Assembly: GCF_003605755.1 (NCBI RefSeq)
Contig: NZ_RAHJ01000022.1
Coordinates: forward strand, 62,001 to 126,000
DNA: 64,000 bases
Origin: Tsuneonella suprasediminis
Lineage (GTDB): Bacteria > Pseudomonadota > Alphaproteobacteria > Sphingomonadales > Sphingomonadaceae
Direction: 5' to 3'
The notes under the pieces are model-generated. The model was not told the DNA's origin. It worked only from the letters and a program-made list of their open reading frames with translations, and did not search any database. The position numbers and the translations under genes were made by a program. Below are positions 51,876-60,889 of this stretch, piece by piece; the first letter of the stretch is position 1, and each line of letters opens with the position of its first letter.

Positions 51876-53156
51876 TCACGCTGCTTGCTGATATTGAGGG
51901 TGCGGTTGCAGCGCCCAATATGCAAGCGACTTAAAGATAAGAATCGATAGGAAAGCCAAATTCAGCGCGATTGGTATTGCCAGAGTACCATAAGCGTGGC
52001 CGAGGGCCCATGCCGCAATGGTGAAGACAGCCAAAGCGATAATGTGGCTTGCGATTATCGAGCGATCATGACTGCAAGCGTAAAGCGCATAGTGCGGTAT
52101 CATGCCGAGGCAATTTAATGCCAACGCGCTCAGTATCCAAGGGAAAAGAGAGACCTTGGACAGATACTCTGCCTTGCCGATCCACGCGAGCAGGTAAGGG
52201 AGTAGTGCGAGGCTGACCACTGAGAACGCACCAATGAACAATATTGTTTGAAGCAGAGACTTTCGTAGAACTCGCTGAAAAGCCTCACGATCACCATGCT
52301 TGTGGTGGCGTATCAATGCTGGATAAGTGAATGCAAAGACACCGGCATCGAGAAATACCATCATCGAACTAGCTACGCCTGTAAACAAAACGTAGGCTGC
52401 TACTACTTCGACACCGCCAAGCGCTTCAATCCAGAAGCGATCCAAGGTTTGTATTGCCCGAAGTGCCAGTGTGGCTATCAAGAATGCAAAGCTGACTTTC
52501 AGTCCGCGCCGCGCCCAGCTCCAGTCGATTCGGTCATGCCAGCCCCCCATCTTGAGCGATGCCACCTTCCATACCCCGATAATGGCGGCCAGAGCGCCAC
52601 CGAGAAACCACAATCCCAATACAACCCACAGAAGGCGGCTCGAAGGGTCCAGCGCCATCAATAGGACAGATGCGATCGCCCAACTGCCCTGCCGCAGAAA
52701 CAAGATGATGCTGGCAGTGATTTGCTCCGAGAGTGCGATGAGCAAGCGCATGATTTCTTGATTGAAGTGCTCCAGCACCAGAATTGGTAAAAACGCGATA
52801 AGGGCGACGCTACTCCAGCCAAGCTTGCTCAAAACCACCAACGAGGCAGGGGCAACTACTAAATAAATGATCGCCGAAATACAGATCTGCGTTTTTAGGA
52901 AGTGACCTCTTTTTTTGGCAGGAGCGTGTACTATTTCACGAGTGGTAAAAACGTAAAAATCGAGGCCAACAATATATAGCGTGTAACCGACAGCTGCTGT
53001 AAAGAGCCCATAGTTACCCACTTCTGCAGGAGAGAGGAACTTGGCCAGGAAAAATATCAATAAGAACCGGGACCCTAGCGTTCCAAAGCGCAGGGTTATA
53101 TTGATGATTCGGTTTCTTGCGTCTTCCAATGAAAAGCCTGAATATAAGATGGGCAA
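51876..53156 (-). CDS. wzx: Wzx-like oligosaccharide flippase
   Basis: A 426-residue membrane protein with 12 or more transmembrane helices of the polysaccharide synthesis (MOP) superfamily. It opens 'NIITLRFGTLGSRFLLIFFLAKFLSPAEVGNYGLFTA' (given in part), the usual first-helix pattern. It should move the undecaprenyl-linked repeat unit to the periplasm for polymerisation by Wzy. It lies between the initiating sugar transferase and pseC. Only 31 bases separate it from the pseC start. Confidence 0.87.
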   Translation of the reverse strand: MPILYSGFSLEDARNRIINITLRFGTLGSRFLLIFFLAKFLSPAEVGNYGLFTAAVGYTLYIVGLDFYVFTTREIVHAPAKKRGHFLKTQICISAIIYLVVAPASLVVLSKLGWSSVALIAFLPILVLEHFNQEIMRLLIALSEQITASIILFLRQGSWAIASVLLMALDPSSRLLWVVLGLWFLGGALAAIIGVWKVASLKMGGWHDRIDWSWARRGLKVSFAFLIATLALRAIQTLDRFWIEALGGVEVVAAYVLFTGVASSMMVFLDAGVFAFTYPALIRHHKHGDREAFQRVLRKSLLQTILFIGAFSVVSLALLPYLLAWIGKAEYLSKVSLFPWILSALALNCLGMIPHYALYACSHDRSIIASHIIALAVFTIAAWALGHAYGTLAIPIALNLAFLSILIFKSLAYWALQPHPQYQQAA

Positions 53157-53172
53157 TGTAACAAACGACTAG

Positions 53173-54465
53173 CTATTTGGCTCCGAAACCCGATGTCATT
53201 ACGCGAACGGTTTTCATTACGATGAGTATGTCAATCCAAAGAGATGCGTTTCTCACATAATAAAAATCGAATCGTAGTTTCCTTGCGATGTCATCGACAT
53301 CGGTAACATGCCCTTGGTTGACTTGGGCCCACCCGGTTATGCCAGGCCGCACAATATGCCTGTAGCGATAAAACGGTACAGACGACTCATACAACATGGA
53401 TAAGTCGAGGGCTTCCGGCCTCGGACCGACCCAGCTCATGTCACCACGGATCACGTTGAAAATCTGTGGAAGCTCATCGAGGCGTGTCTTACGCAACACA
53501 CGTCCCACACGGGTGATGCGCGGATCGTTCTCTGCAGTAATCACGTCGTTGATCTTGTCTACCTGTGGGTCGGTATTGTCCCTGCTTCGCATTGTGCGAA
53601 ATTTATACACGCGGAATGTTTTTCCGCGGTATCCGACTCTGGTTTGGCGGAAGAAAACCGGCCCTGTTGAATCGATACGTATTATTGCAGCCAAGATGGC
53701 GAAAAGCGGGAGAAGCAGGGGGAGCAAGATTAACGAGCCTACCAAATCTGCAAGCCGCTTTGCGCTTAGATACGTCAGATTCGGGATCAATGAACCAAGG
53801 TTGTTTTCCCGCATATGATCAATGCGGACCTGTCCGGTGTATAGCTCGAGAACAGAACGATAGTGGTATACTGGCGCGCCTTGAATGGCAGCTTCGGCCA
53901 GAAATTTCTCCCAGGCAACAGGATGGGAAAAGTGCAGATCAGCGATAATTGAGCCCTCGAGGCCACCCTCTTCCAGAAGGGCCTCTGCTTGGTCGATTGA
54001 GAGCAGATCTTCTGGTCCAATCACTTCGTAAATCTCATTGATCCGACCGCCGGGTACGAGCCAGCGTTTCGGAATGCTGGCGCGCGTGAGGGCGGCGAAT
54101 GTGAAATTCAAGAAGGTGGTAACCAGATAGGTCAATAACAAAATGACCAGACTATATGGAATACGGAGTATGCCGATAGCGAGGGCTGCGATCCCGAAGG
54201 ACAGGGAGGTGATCGGCAAAACATATGAGAGGCGGCGGGAATAAGCGAAATATCTTAGCCGCTCCAGCCCATACCAACTGGCTATTGTGGCAGCCATACT
54301 AAGTAGCAAGCTATTGATCCCGCTCTCGATAATGAGAGGTGCAACATGCCCACGGAACCAGCCGAATGGAACCAGGCATACTCCGGTCAGCAGGATCAAA
54401 AGCTGCACCCATGCGCGGTCCAGAGGGTGGCCTTGGCGCAGGGTTTTTGGGGCAATCTCGTTCAT
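53173..54465 (-). CDS. Polyprenyl-phosphate sugar-1-phosphate transferase (initiating enzyme)
   Basis: A 430-residue polyisoprenyl-phosphate sugar transferase. Four or five transmembrane helices occupy roughly the first 130 residues, then a cytoplasmic part. The catalytic domain from about residue 232 contains 'KRLADLVGSLILLPLLLPLFAI', 'GPVFFRQTRVGYRGKTFRVYKFRTM' and 'TRLDELPQIFNVIRGDMSWVGPRPE', with the catalytic Asp-Glu in DELPQ. It loads the first sugar phosphate onto undecaprenyl phosphate. It lies 54 bases after the ligase-like gene. The sugar (glucose, galactose or a HexNAc) is not predictable. Confidence 0.92.
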   Translation of the reverse strand: MNEIAPKTLRQGHPLDRAWVQLLILLTGVCLVPFGWFRGHVAPLIIESGINSLLLSMAATIASWYGLERLRYFAYSRRLSYVLPITSLSFGIAALAIGILRIPYSLVILLLTYLVTTFLNFTFAALTRASIPKRWLVPGGRINEIYEVIGPEDLLSIDQAEALLEEGGLEGSIIADLHFSHPVAWEKFLAEAAIQGAPVYHYRSVLELYTGQVRIDHMRENNLGSLIPNLTYLSAKRLADLVGSLILLPLLLPLFAILAAIIRIDSTGPVFFRQTRVGYRGKTFRVYKFRTMRSRDNTDPQVDKINDVITAENDPRITRVGRVLRKTRLDELPQIFNVIRGDMSWVGPRPEALDLSMLYESSVPFYRYRHIVRPGITGWAQVNQGHVTDVDDIARKLRFDFYYVRNASLWIDILIVMKTVRVMTSGFGAK

Positions 54466-54519
54466 GTCGGTATGATGGTTCGATCAAACGCTACGTTTCG
54501 TGTGCGGCAGAGTAGCGAT

Positions 54520-56007
54520 CTAACCGAATTCCTTTCCCGGATGATTTGGTCTTTTCACTGCCTGGGCATCAGAAAACACCCATACGAGCAGTAGCGTGCA
54601 GAAACCGGCAAGCGCAGGAGTCCTTATGGGGTAGTCAACGAACGATGCGAGGGTGAGGAGGCCAAGAGAAATTAATGATGCAATCTGGAGAATGTGGTTC
54701 GCCAATCCTTGCCTGGTCAAAATCCGCAATCTCCATAGTAAAAGAACGGCGAAGCCACTGGCAATAACGATGCCGAACAAGCCGGTGGTAAGCAGTATTT
54801 CGACAAAGTCGTTATGCGCATGGTTTGCATACGCTGGGTTAAGTAAGGAATCTGGTTCCGCCATTCTGTACACACGCTCGAACGAACCTAGTCCCGTACC
54901 CCAAGGCAAATTATTGAGAGCTAGGTCGAATGTTTGCGGTGTGAAATCGGCACGTGCGTCTGCGCCTGGATCGGAGCCGAGCAGCCTGTCGAGCGCAAGG
55001 TTGCGACCCATCACTGCGGTAAGCACGCCAAAGCCGACCAAGGCCAGAATACCCACTCCCAATGGTGCAAATCGCCGTAGCTGAGACTGCTTTTTTGCCG
55101 AGGATGAGGATCGAGCCGGCGGTATGAACGAGATAAGTGCTCCTGTTGCGAGAACCGATATGAGAAGTGTCATCAGGCCTGCCCGCGAACCGGTCACCAG
55201 AGACAGAAGCATCAGGATCGCTGCACCTGCAGAAGCGATTACGATGTGTAAGGAGCCTGCATGATGATGGCTATCTCGACCATGCGAGCCCGTGCTTCTG
55301 CCGGTGTTTCGAGCCCAGACGAACAGCAAAGGAATCAGGCTGGATAGAAAAACCGCCTGGTGATTTCGGTTGGCAAAGAGCCCGACAGCGGCGCCATCGT
55401 TGGTGATACGATAAAGATAGAGTGGGCCGTGAGGATCGCCTGCAAGCTGAAGGGTGGCGAAGACAACACTCAACGCGCCCAGCGCCAGAATGACGCTAAG
55501 AAGGCGGATTTGATGATCTCTCCCAAGCTGCGCGCCTAGCACTAAAACGGCCAGAGGGACTGCGAGAGACATCAGCGCGTTGCGCGTCCCGGCAGGATCG
55601 AGTGTCCAGGGGCGCCACAAGTCCTGAAGGCCAAGAATGGAATCGATCTGCGCGAAAACTGAATGGCCGGGAAGATTATGCCAAATGGACGGAGGGAGTG
55701 GCACGAGCTGGACGATTGCTAATGCAATCATTGCTATTACAAGAGCAAATACAGGCCAATATTGGCGCATTTGAGAAGCAGTGAGCGTTATCAGTCCATA
55801 TCCCAGGACTAAAATGGAAATTGGGCGCAATACGATCAATGCGGCCATATCCGGCCGAGAACTGCCTCCCGTGAGAAAAAGCAGAACGAAAAAACCACTC
55901 AGCGTCAGGAATTTTGCGTTGTCGGAGGTGAGCACCTCCTTCAAGCTCCGCTTCTGTGAAACAGAAGGAGCCGGTTTATGGCGACGTTTTGACTGAGTGC
56001 GACTCAT
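54520..56007 (-). CDS. O-antigen ligase/Wzy_C family membrane protein
   Basis: A 495-residue protein with about 12 transmembrane helices. Near residue 345 is the periplasmic 'LPWGTGLGSFERVYRMAEPDSLLNPAYANHAHNDFVEILLTTGLFGI' segment (read in parts), including the conserved GxGxFxxxY and H-x-H-N motif of WaaL/Wzy_C proteins. It could join polymer to a lipid acceptor or be a second polymerase beside wzy. The N-terminus is basic and Pro/Lys-rich. It appears to be the first gene of the operon; 117 bases separate it from fabI. Confidence 0.88.
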   Translation of the reverse strand: MSRTQSKRRHKPAPSVSQKRSLKEVLTSDNAKFLTLSGFFVLLFLTGGSSRPDMAALIVLRPISILVLGYGLITLTASQMRQYWPVFALVIAMIALAIVQLVPLPPSIWHNLPGHSVFAQIDSILGLQDLWRPWTLDPAGTRNALMSLAVPLAVLVLGAQLGRDHQIRLLSVILALGALSVVFATLQLAGDPHGPLYLYRITNDGAAVGLFANRNHQAVFLSSLIPLLFVWARNTGRSTGSHGRDSHHHAGSLHIVIASAGAAILMLLSLVTGSRAGLMTLLISVLATGALISFIPPARSSSSAKKQSQLRRFAPLGVGILALVGFGVLTAVMGRNLALDRLLGSDPGADARADFTPQTFDLALNNLPWGTGLGSFERVYRMAEPDSLLNPAYANHAHNDFVEILLTTGLFGIVIASGFAVLLLWRLRILTRQGLANHILQIASLISLGLLTLASFVDYPIRTPALAGFCTLLLVWVFSDAQAVKRPNHPGKEFG

Positions 56008-56124
56008 AGAAATCCTGAACGCAACGGGCAGGCGAAAGCTGCCACGATGCGGTGGCTAACTAGTGAAAGGTGCTCTGTAGTCCCAGTTCGTCTATTCGTC
56101 CACTTTCGAGCAGCTTCGTCACAA

Positions 56125-56949
56125 TCACCCCAACGCAATATCGGGCGCGTCTTCCTGTTTCATGCCGACCAGATGATAGCCAGCATCGACATGATGTGTC
56201 TCCCCGGTAACCCCGCTCGAAAGGTCGGACAGCAAGTATAGCCCTGCGCCGCCGACATCGTCGATGGTGACATTGCGACGCAAGGGGGAATTCAGCTCGT
56301 TCCATTTGAGAATGTAGCGGAAATCGCCGATCCCGCTGGCTGCCAGCGTCTTGATTGGGCCGGCACTGATCGCGTTCACGCGAATATTGTCGGGGCCGAG
56401 ATCGTTGGCGAGGTACTGTACACTGGTTTCGAGCGCCGCCTTGGCCACACCCATTACGTTGTAATGCGGGATGACCTTTTCTGCACCGTAGTAGCTCAAC
56501 GTCAGGATCGATCCGCCGCCGGAGCCGTCTTCTGCCTTGGGCGGCATCATGGCAGCGGCGCGTTTCGCCACAGCGACCAGACTGTAGGCCGAAATATTCA
56601 TGGTCATCAGGAAGTTGTCGAGGCTTGTATCGAGGTACTTCCCGCGCAGTTCGTTCTTGTCGGAAAACCCGATGGCATGGACCACGAAATCTATCGTGTT
56701 CCATCGGCTTTTCAGCGTATCGAACGCGGTATCCAGTGCATCCATATCGGACACGTCGCATTCGATAAGGAAGTCGCTACCCAGTTGCTCCGCAAGTGGT
56801 TCGACCCGCTTTTTCAGGGCATCGCCTTGATAGGAGAACGCCAGTTCAGCGCCATGTTCGCTCAGTTTCCGGGCGATGCCCCATGCAAGGGACTTGTCGT
56901 TTGCCAGGCCCATTATCAGCCCGCGCTTGCCTGCCATCAGACCGGTCAT
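56125..56949 (-). CDS. fabI: Enoyl-[acyl-carrier-protein] reductase (NADH) FabI
   Basis: A 274-residue SDR that catalyses the last step of fatty acid elongation. It opens 'LMAGKRGLIMGLANDKSLAWGIA', the divergent NADH-binding loop of FabI. The catalytic Tyr and Lys are in 'SYYGAEKVIPHYNVMGVAKAALE' (Tyr-(Xaa)6-Lys), residues about 150-170. The C-terminus includes a short extra tail. It is a triclosan-target type enzyme by family, but sensitivity cannot be read from the sequence. It is on the same strand as the polysaccharide genes; a 117-base gap lies between, without a recognisable terminator. Confidence 0.96.
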   Translation of the reverse strand: MTGLMAGKRGLIMGLANDKSLAWGIARKLSEHGAELAFSYQGDALKKRVEPLAEQLGSDFLIECDVSDMDALDTAFDTLKSRWNTIDFVVHAIGFSDKNELRGKYLDTSLDNFLMTMNISAYSLVAVAKRAAAMMPPKAEDGSGGGSILTLSYYGAEKVIPHYNVMGVAKAALETSVQYLANDLGPDNIRVNAISAGPIKTLAASGIGDFRYILKWNELNSPLRRNVTIDDVGGAGLYLLSDLSSGVTGETHHVDAGYHLVGMKQEDAPDIALG

Positions 56950-57114
56950 CCCGATACCTCTTATACTGCTTTCCGGTTGTCGTGACGAAGTCCCTAAGCG
57001 TGTTTGCGCGCGAATGGGAAGTGCGTTCGTCGAATTTCCGCTCGCTTTGCGAGGGCGTGTTGCCGCGATGCCAGATGCGATTGACGCTACGACACCGAGC
57101 AGTGCCGCGGTGTC

Positions 57115-58179
57115 TCAGTCTGTTTCGCCCCCGCCCTCACCATCGCCCGCGCCGCCGCCGGCAGTCGCACCTGCGCGTCGTGCAGCTTCACGCATCCGAT
57201 CGTCCACCTGACCAATCGTGTTGATTTCCTCCTCAGGCGTTTCGGCCAGTGCGGCGTTGAGTTCGGCGCCAAGCACCATGCCGAGCCCGACGAGATAGAA
57301 GAAAAACAGCGCAATCATGATCCCTGCAAGGCTGCCGTATGTCAGATCGTAGCTGAAGAAACGCCGGATCAGGGGCGGCAGGGCAACGGTTACTGCCAGC
57401 CACCAGATAGTCGTGGCCAGCGCCCCGGGCCACTTGGGGTAACGCCGTTGGCGATATGCCTTGGGCGTAAGCGTGTAGAACAACAGGTAGAGCGAGGCAT
57501 AGAGACCGAATGCCGGGATCAGGCGCGACAGGCGCAGATCGGTGACTGCATCGCTCAGCCAGGGGAAATAGGCAGAAATCACTTCCTGCGCCGCCCCAAT
57601 GATGACTTGCGCCAGCAGCGAAACCATCAGCAGCACGACAGATGCCACGATAACCCCGAACGAAAACAGCCGATACTTCCAGAATGCCAGCGTTGCGGGC
57701 GTACCATACGCCCGACGGAGCATGTCGCGGATGGTTTCGATGAGGCTGGAGACCGTCCATAATCCGACAAGGCCGCCCGCCCACAACAGCCAACCGCTGC
57801 GCGCCTCCACCACTGTGCGGGCGACGGGGCCGATCACGTTGCCTACCATCGGGGGCAGAGCATAGAGCACTGCATCGATCGCCGCTGCGCGTTCGCCCCC
57901 TTCGCCCACCAGCGAAAACAGAGCTGCGCCTAAAATAAAGAACGGGAAAATGGCGACAATCGCCATGTAGGCAAGGTTTCCGGCATGGATGAACCCGTCG
58001 CGATAGGCGCCCAGAAACACACGCTTCGCGATTTCGAAGAAACGCGTTCCGGGGCCGACTTTGCTTTCAACCCGCTGGCGCAAAGCTTCCGGATGGGTAA
58101 GCGCAAACCGCCGCCGTTCCTCTGGTGACAGCCCTTGAACCTGCCGCTCTTCTGGTTCGATTTCGATCCGGTGCGGCAT
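57115..58179 (-). CDS. YihY/BrkB family inner membrane protein
   Basis: A 354-residue integral membrane protein of the YihY/UPF0761 family (formerly annotated ribonuclease BN). It has six predicted transmembrane helices, with 'GAYRDGFIHAGNLAYMAIVAIFPFFI' near residue 50, 'WRKY'-like loop 'YGTPATLAFWKYRLFSFG' and 'YGSLAGIMIALFFFYLVGLGMVLGAELNAAL' near residue 295. The N-terminal 45 residues are charged and cytoplasmic. The C-terminal 50 residues are charged then Gly-rich. The biological role is unknown. The dnaJ-like gene precedes it on the same strand by 37 bases. Confidence 0.92.
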   Translation of the reverse strand: MPHRIEIEPEERQVQGLSPEERRRFALTHPEALRQRVESKVGPGTRFFEIAKRVFLGAYRDGFIHAGNLAYMAIVAIFPFFILGAALFSLVGEGGERAAAIDAVLYALPPMVGNVIGPVARTVVEARSGWLLWAGGLVGLWTVSSLIETIRDMLRRAYGTPATLAFWKYRLFSFGVIVASVVLLMVSLLAQVIIGAAQEVISAYFPWLSDAVTDLRLSRLIPAFGLYASLYLLFYTLTPKAYRQRRYPKWPGALATTIWWLAVTVALPPLIRRFFSYDLTYGSLAGIMIALFFFYLVGLGMVLGAELNAALAETPEEEINTIGQVDDRMREAARRAGATAGGGAGDGEGGGETD

Positions 58180-58216
58180 TCGTCCCCCAATTACGGAAGC
58201 CGAGCTGGTGGTGTTG

Positions 58217-59197
58217 TCAGACCCCTAGGTCGGCGCGCGGATTGGAACGGTCCTGCCAGCCTTCGAGCTGTTTGGCCAGTTCGGAAATATCATCGGGCAA
58301 TGCGATCTCGATAGTCACCAACTGGTTGCCACGTTTGCCATCTTTGCCCGAAAAACCCTTGCTGCCCAGGCGCATCACGGTCCCGCCGCTGGTTCCTGGT
58401 TTAATCGTCAGCATCACCGGGCCATCGACAGTGGGCACTTTCACTTTCGCGCCTTCGACCGCCTCTGTCAGAGTGATCGGCAGATCGAGCCGGACATTGT
58501 TGCCGTCTCGACGGAAGAAAGCGTGCGGTTCGACAGAGATCGTTACCAGCCCGTCCCCGGCACCGCCGGGACCTTGCTGTCCTTTGCCCTTCAGGCGCAT
58601 CTGAGTGCCGTCTTCGACTCCGGCAGGCAGCTTGAGGTCGATCGTTTTGCCATCGGCCAGCGTGATCCGTTGGTCCGCACGCGTGGCAGCGTCGATAAAC
58701 GGCACTTTCAGACGATAAGCGATATCCGCGCCCTTGGGTGGAGGGGCTTGCCGCCTTTGCTGGCCACCCATTCCCCCGAACCCACCAGCGAATCCGCCGC
58801 GCGACTGGCGAGCATCACCGCCGCCGAACAATCCCTCGAACAAGTCGGAAATATCGACATCTTCGGTACTGAAGCCGCCGCTGCGGGTTCCACCACCCAT
58901 ATTGGGATTGAATCCGCCACCGAAGCCGTCACTGCGGGCCCCGCCGCCCATTCCGGCGAACGGATTGGTCGGGTTGCCATCGGCATCGATTTCGCCGCGA
59001 TCGAACTGTGCGCGTTTGTCTTTGTCGGCCAGCAGATCATAGGCCTGTGTGACTTCGCTGAAGCGTTCGGCCGCCTTTGGGTTATCCTTGTTCCGGTCGG
59101 GATGAAGTTCCTTCGCAAGTTTGCGATAGGCGGACTTGATGTCCTTCTCGTTTGCGGAACGGGAAACGCCCAGTGTGGTGTAAGGATCGGCTGCCAT
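58217..59197 (-). CDS. DnaJ-like co-chaperone (CbpA type)
   Basis: A 326-residue type II Hsp40. Residues 1-70 are a J domain with the HPD motif in 'ELHPDRNKDN'. A Gly/Phe-rich linker (about residues 75-150, 'GGGARSDGFGGGFNPNMGGGTRSG', given in part) precedes the C-terminal substrate-binding domains. There is no zinc-finger domain, which separates it from DnaJ itself. It stimulates DnaK-type chaperones. ATG at 59197 is followed by the typical 'PYTTLGVSRSANEKDIK'. It faces pdxH across 148 bases, which should hold promoters for both. Confidence 0.93.
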   Translation of the reverse strand: MAADPYTTLGVSRSANEKDIKSAYRKLAKELHPDRNKDNPKAAERFSEVTQAYDLLADKDKRAQFDRGEIDADGNPTNPFAGMGGGARSDGFGGGFNPNMGGGTRSGGFSTEDVDISDLFEGLFGGGDARQSRGGFAGGFGGMGGQQRRQAPPPKGADIAYRLKVPFIDAATRADQRITLADGKTIDLKLPAGVEDGTQMRLKGKGQQGPGGAGDGLVTISVEPHAFFRRDGNNVRLDLPITLTEAVEGAKVKVPTVDGPVMLTIKPGTSGGTVMRLGSKGFSGKDGKRGNQLVTIEIALPDDISELAKQLEGWQDRSNPRADLGV

Positions 59198-59345
59198 GCC
59201 GTGTTAGCTAGGTGTAGCAGCGCCCGCGCGCAAGCGGGCGGTTTAAATGGTAAGCGCACAACGATGTTGCGCGACGACAAGGCGCGGCAGGATTTTTCGA
59301 TTCAGGGCTGTGTTCCATTCGAACCTTGCAGTAGGAGCGTCCCCT

Positions 59346-59951
59346 ATGAACAACGCCGTATCCGAGATTCCCGCCACCGATCCATTCGCAATTTTCGGGG
59401 AATGGTTTGCCGAGGCGCGCGAGAGCGAGCCTAACGATTCGAATGCGATGGCGCTGGCCACGGCAACGCCCGATGGCGTGCCATCTGTCCGCATGGTGCT
59501 GTTGAAGGAATGGGGGCCGGAAGGATTCACGTTCTACACCAATGCAGAAAGCCGGAAGGGCGGCGAAATTCTTGCCAATCCGCGCGTCGCGCTGCTGTTT
59601 CACTGGAAAAGCCTGCGCCGCCAGATTCGCATCGAAGGGCCTTTGACGGAAGTCTCGCCCGAACGGGCGGACGCCTATTTCCATTCCCGCCCTTACGTCA
59701 GCCAGGTCGGATCGGCAGCATCCGACCAGTCGCGACCGCTGTTGGAGCGTGCCGAATATCTCGCCCGTGTCGCAGAGGTCGAGGAACAATATAGTGGCGG
59801 CGATGTGCCGCGCCCGGCGCACTGGACCGGATTTACGCTCGATCCTGTGGCGATCGAATTCTGGCTCGACCGACCCAACCGGTTGCACGACCGGCGCCGT
59901 TTTACCCGTACTGCGGATGGCGGGTGGAATAGCAGGCTGCTCTATCCATGA
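59346..59951 (+). CDS. pdxH: Pyridoxamine 5'-phosphate oxidase
   Basis: A 201-residue FMN enzyme that oxidises pyridoxine/pyridoxamine 5'-phosphate to pyridoxal phosphate. Landmarks are 'MALATATPDGVPSVRMVLLKEW' (FMN site), 'FYTNAESRKGGEILANPRVALLFHW', 'RQIRIEGPLTEVS' and the C-terminal 'RPNRLHDRRRFTR'. ATG at 59346 is preferred to an upstream frame extension (59247) because it matches the family length. Its stop overlaps the start of the cation transporter gene by 4 bases (ATGA). Confidence 0.96.
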   Translation: MNNAVSEIPATDPFAIFGEWFAEARESEPNDSNAMALATATPDGVPSVRMVLLKEWGPEGFTFYTNAESRKGGEILANPRVALLFHWKSLRRQIRIEGPLTEVSPERADAYFHSRPYVSQVGSAASDQSRPLLERAEYLARVAEVEEQYSGGDVPRPAHWTGFTLDPVAIEFWLDRPNRLHDRRRFTRTADGGWNSRLLYP

Positions 59952-60889
59952 CGGCGATTGCCAGCGATGAACGCGCGCGGCTGACCCGCAGCGCTGCACT
60001 GGCATCGATATCGATGGCGCTATTTCTTGGCGCCCTGAAAGGATGGGCGGCGTGGAAGACCGGGTCTGCGGCGATGCTGGGCAGCCTTGCCGACACGTCG
60101 CTTGATCTGATCGCGAGCATCGCCGCATTGATCGGAGTATGGGTCGCCGCACAGCCTGCGGATCACGATCACCGTTTCGGCCACGGCAAGGCAGAGGCAT
60201 TGGCGGCGATCTTTCAGGTCATCCTGATCGTGATTTCCGCGATTGGCATTGCATGGCGTGCTGTCCAACAGCTGCTGAGCAGCACGCCAACACAGGCGGC
60301 GGACGATGGCATTCTGGTATCGACGATTGCGATCCTAGGAACATTTGCTCTGCTGGTGTGGCAGCGCCATGTGATCGCGCGCACAGGGAGCCTGGCGGTC
60401 AGGACCGACAATGTGCACTATAAGTCCGATCTGTTCCTCAACCTTGGCGTGATCGCCGCATTGGTTGTCGATCAATACCTCGGCTTTTCCTCTGCTGACC
60501 CTCTGTTCGGTTTGGCCATCGCCCTGTGGCTGGCATGGGGAGCGTGGCGGGCGGCAGGCGAAGCTATCGATCACCTGATGGATCGCGAATGGCCGGAAGA
60601 ACGGCGCGAGGAATTTCTCGCGGTGCTGGCCAAGCATCCCGATATCCGCGGGGTTCACGATCTACGCACCCGCACCAGCGGGGCGGACGATTTCGTGCAG
60701 TTCCACATGGCGGTCGACCCGGGCATGACTATTGTGCAGGTTCACGACCTGATGGATCAGGCCGAAGCGCGGATCGCCAGGGAATTTCCCGGGGTGGAGG
60801 TGCTGATCCACCCTGACCCCGAAGGGCTGATCAATGAAACCGGTCAGGCGGCGGAAGAATTATTGCCCGGTGCAGGGGACGGGCAATGA
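59948..60889 (+). CDS. Cation diffusion facilitator family transporter
   Basis: A 313-residue metal/H+ antiporter of the CDF family. Six transmembrane helices are predicted. The metal site is in 'ADTSLDLIAS' (helix II) and 'DHRFGHGKAEALAAIFQ' (HxxxGHGKxE). The C-terminal cytoplasmic domain begins near residue 215 and contains 'FVQFHMAVDPGMTIVQVHDLMDQ'. The substrate is Zn, Fe, Co, Cd or Mn; FieF-like sequence features favour zinc or iron. It overlaps pdxH at the front and the PhzF gene at the end (ATGA each), so all three are one operon. Confidence 0.94.
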   Translation: MTAIASDERARLTRSAALASISMALFLGALKGWAAWKTGSAAMLGSLADTSLDLIASIAALIGVWVAAQPADHDHRFGHGKAEALAAIFQVILIVISAIGIAWRAVQQLLSSTPTQAADDGILVSTIAILGTFALLVWQRHVIARTGSLAVRTDNVHYKSDLFLNLGVIAALVVDQYLGFSSADPLFGLAIALWLAWGAWRAAGEAIDHLMDREWPEERREEFLAVLAKHPDIRGVHDLRTRTSGADDFVQFHMAVDPGMTIVQVHDLMDQAEARIAREFPGVEVLIHPDPEGLINETGQAAEELLPGAGDGQ

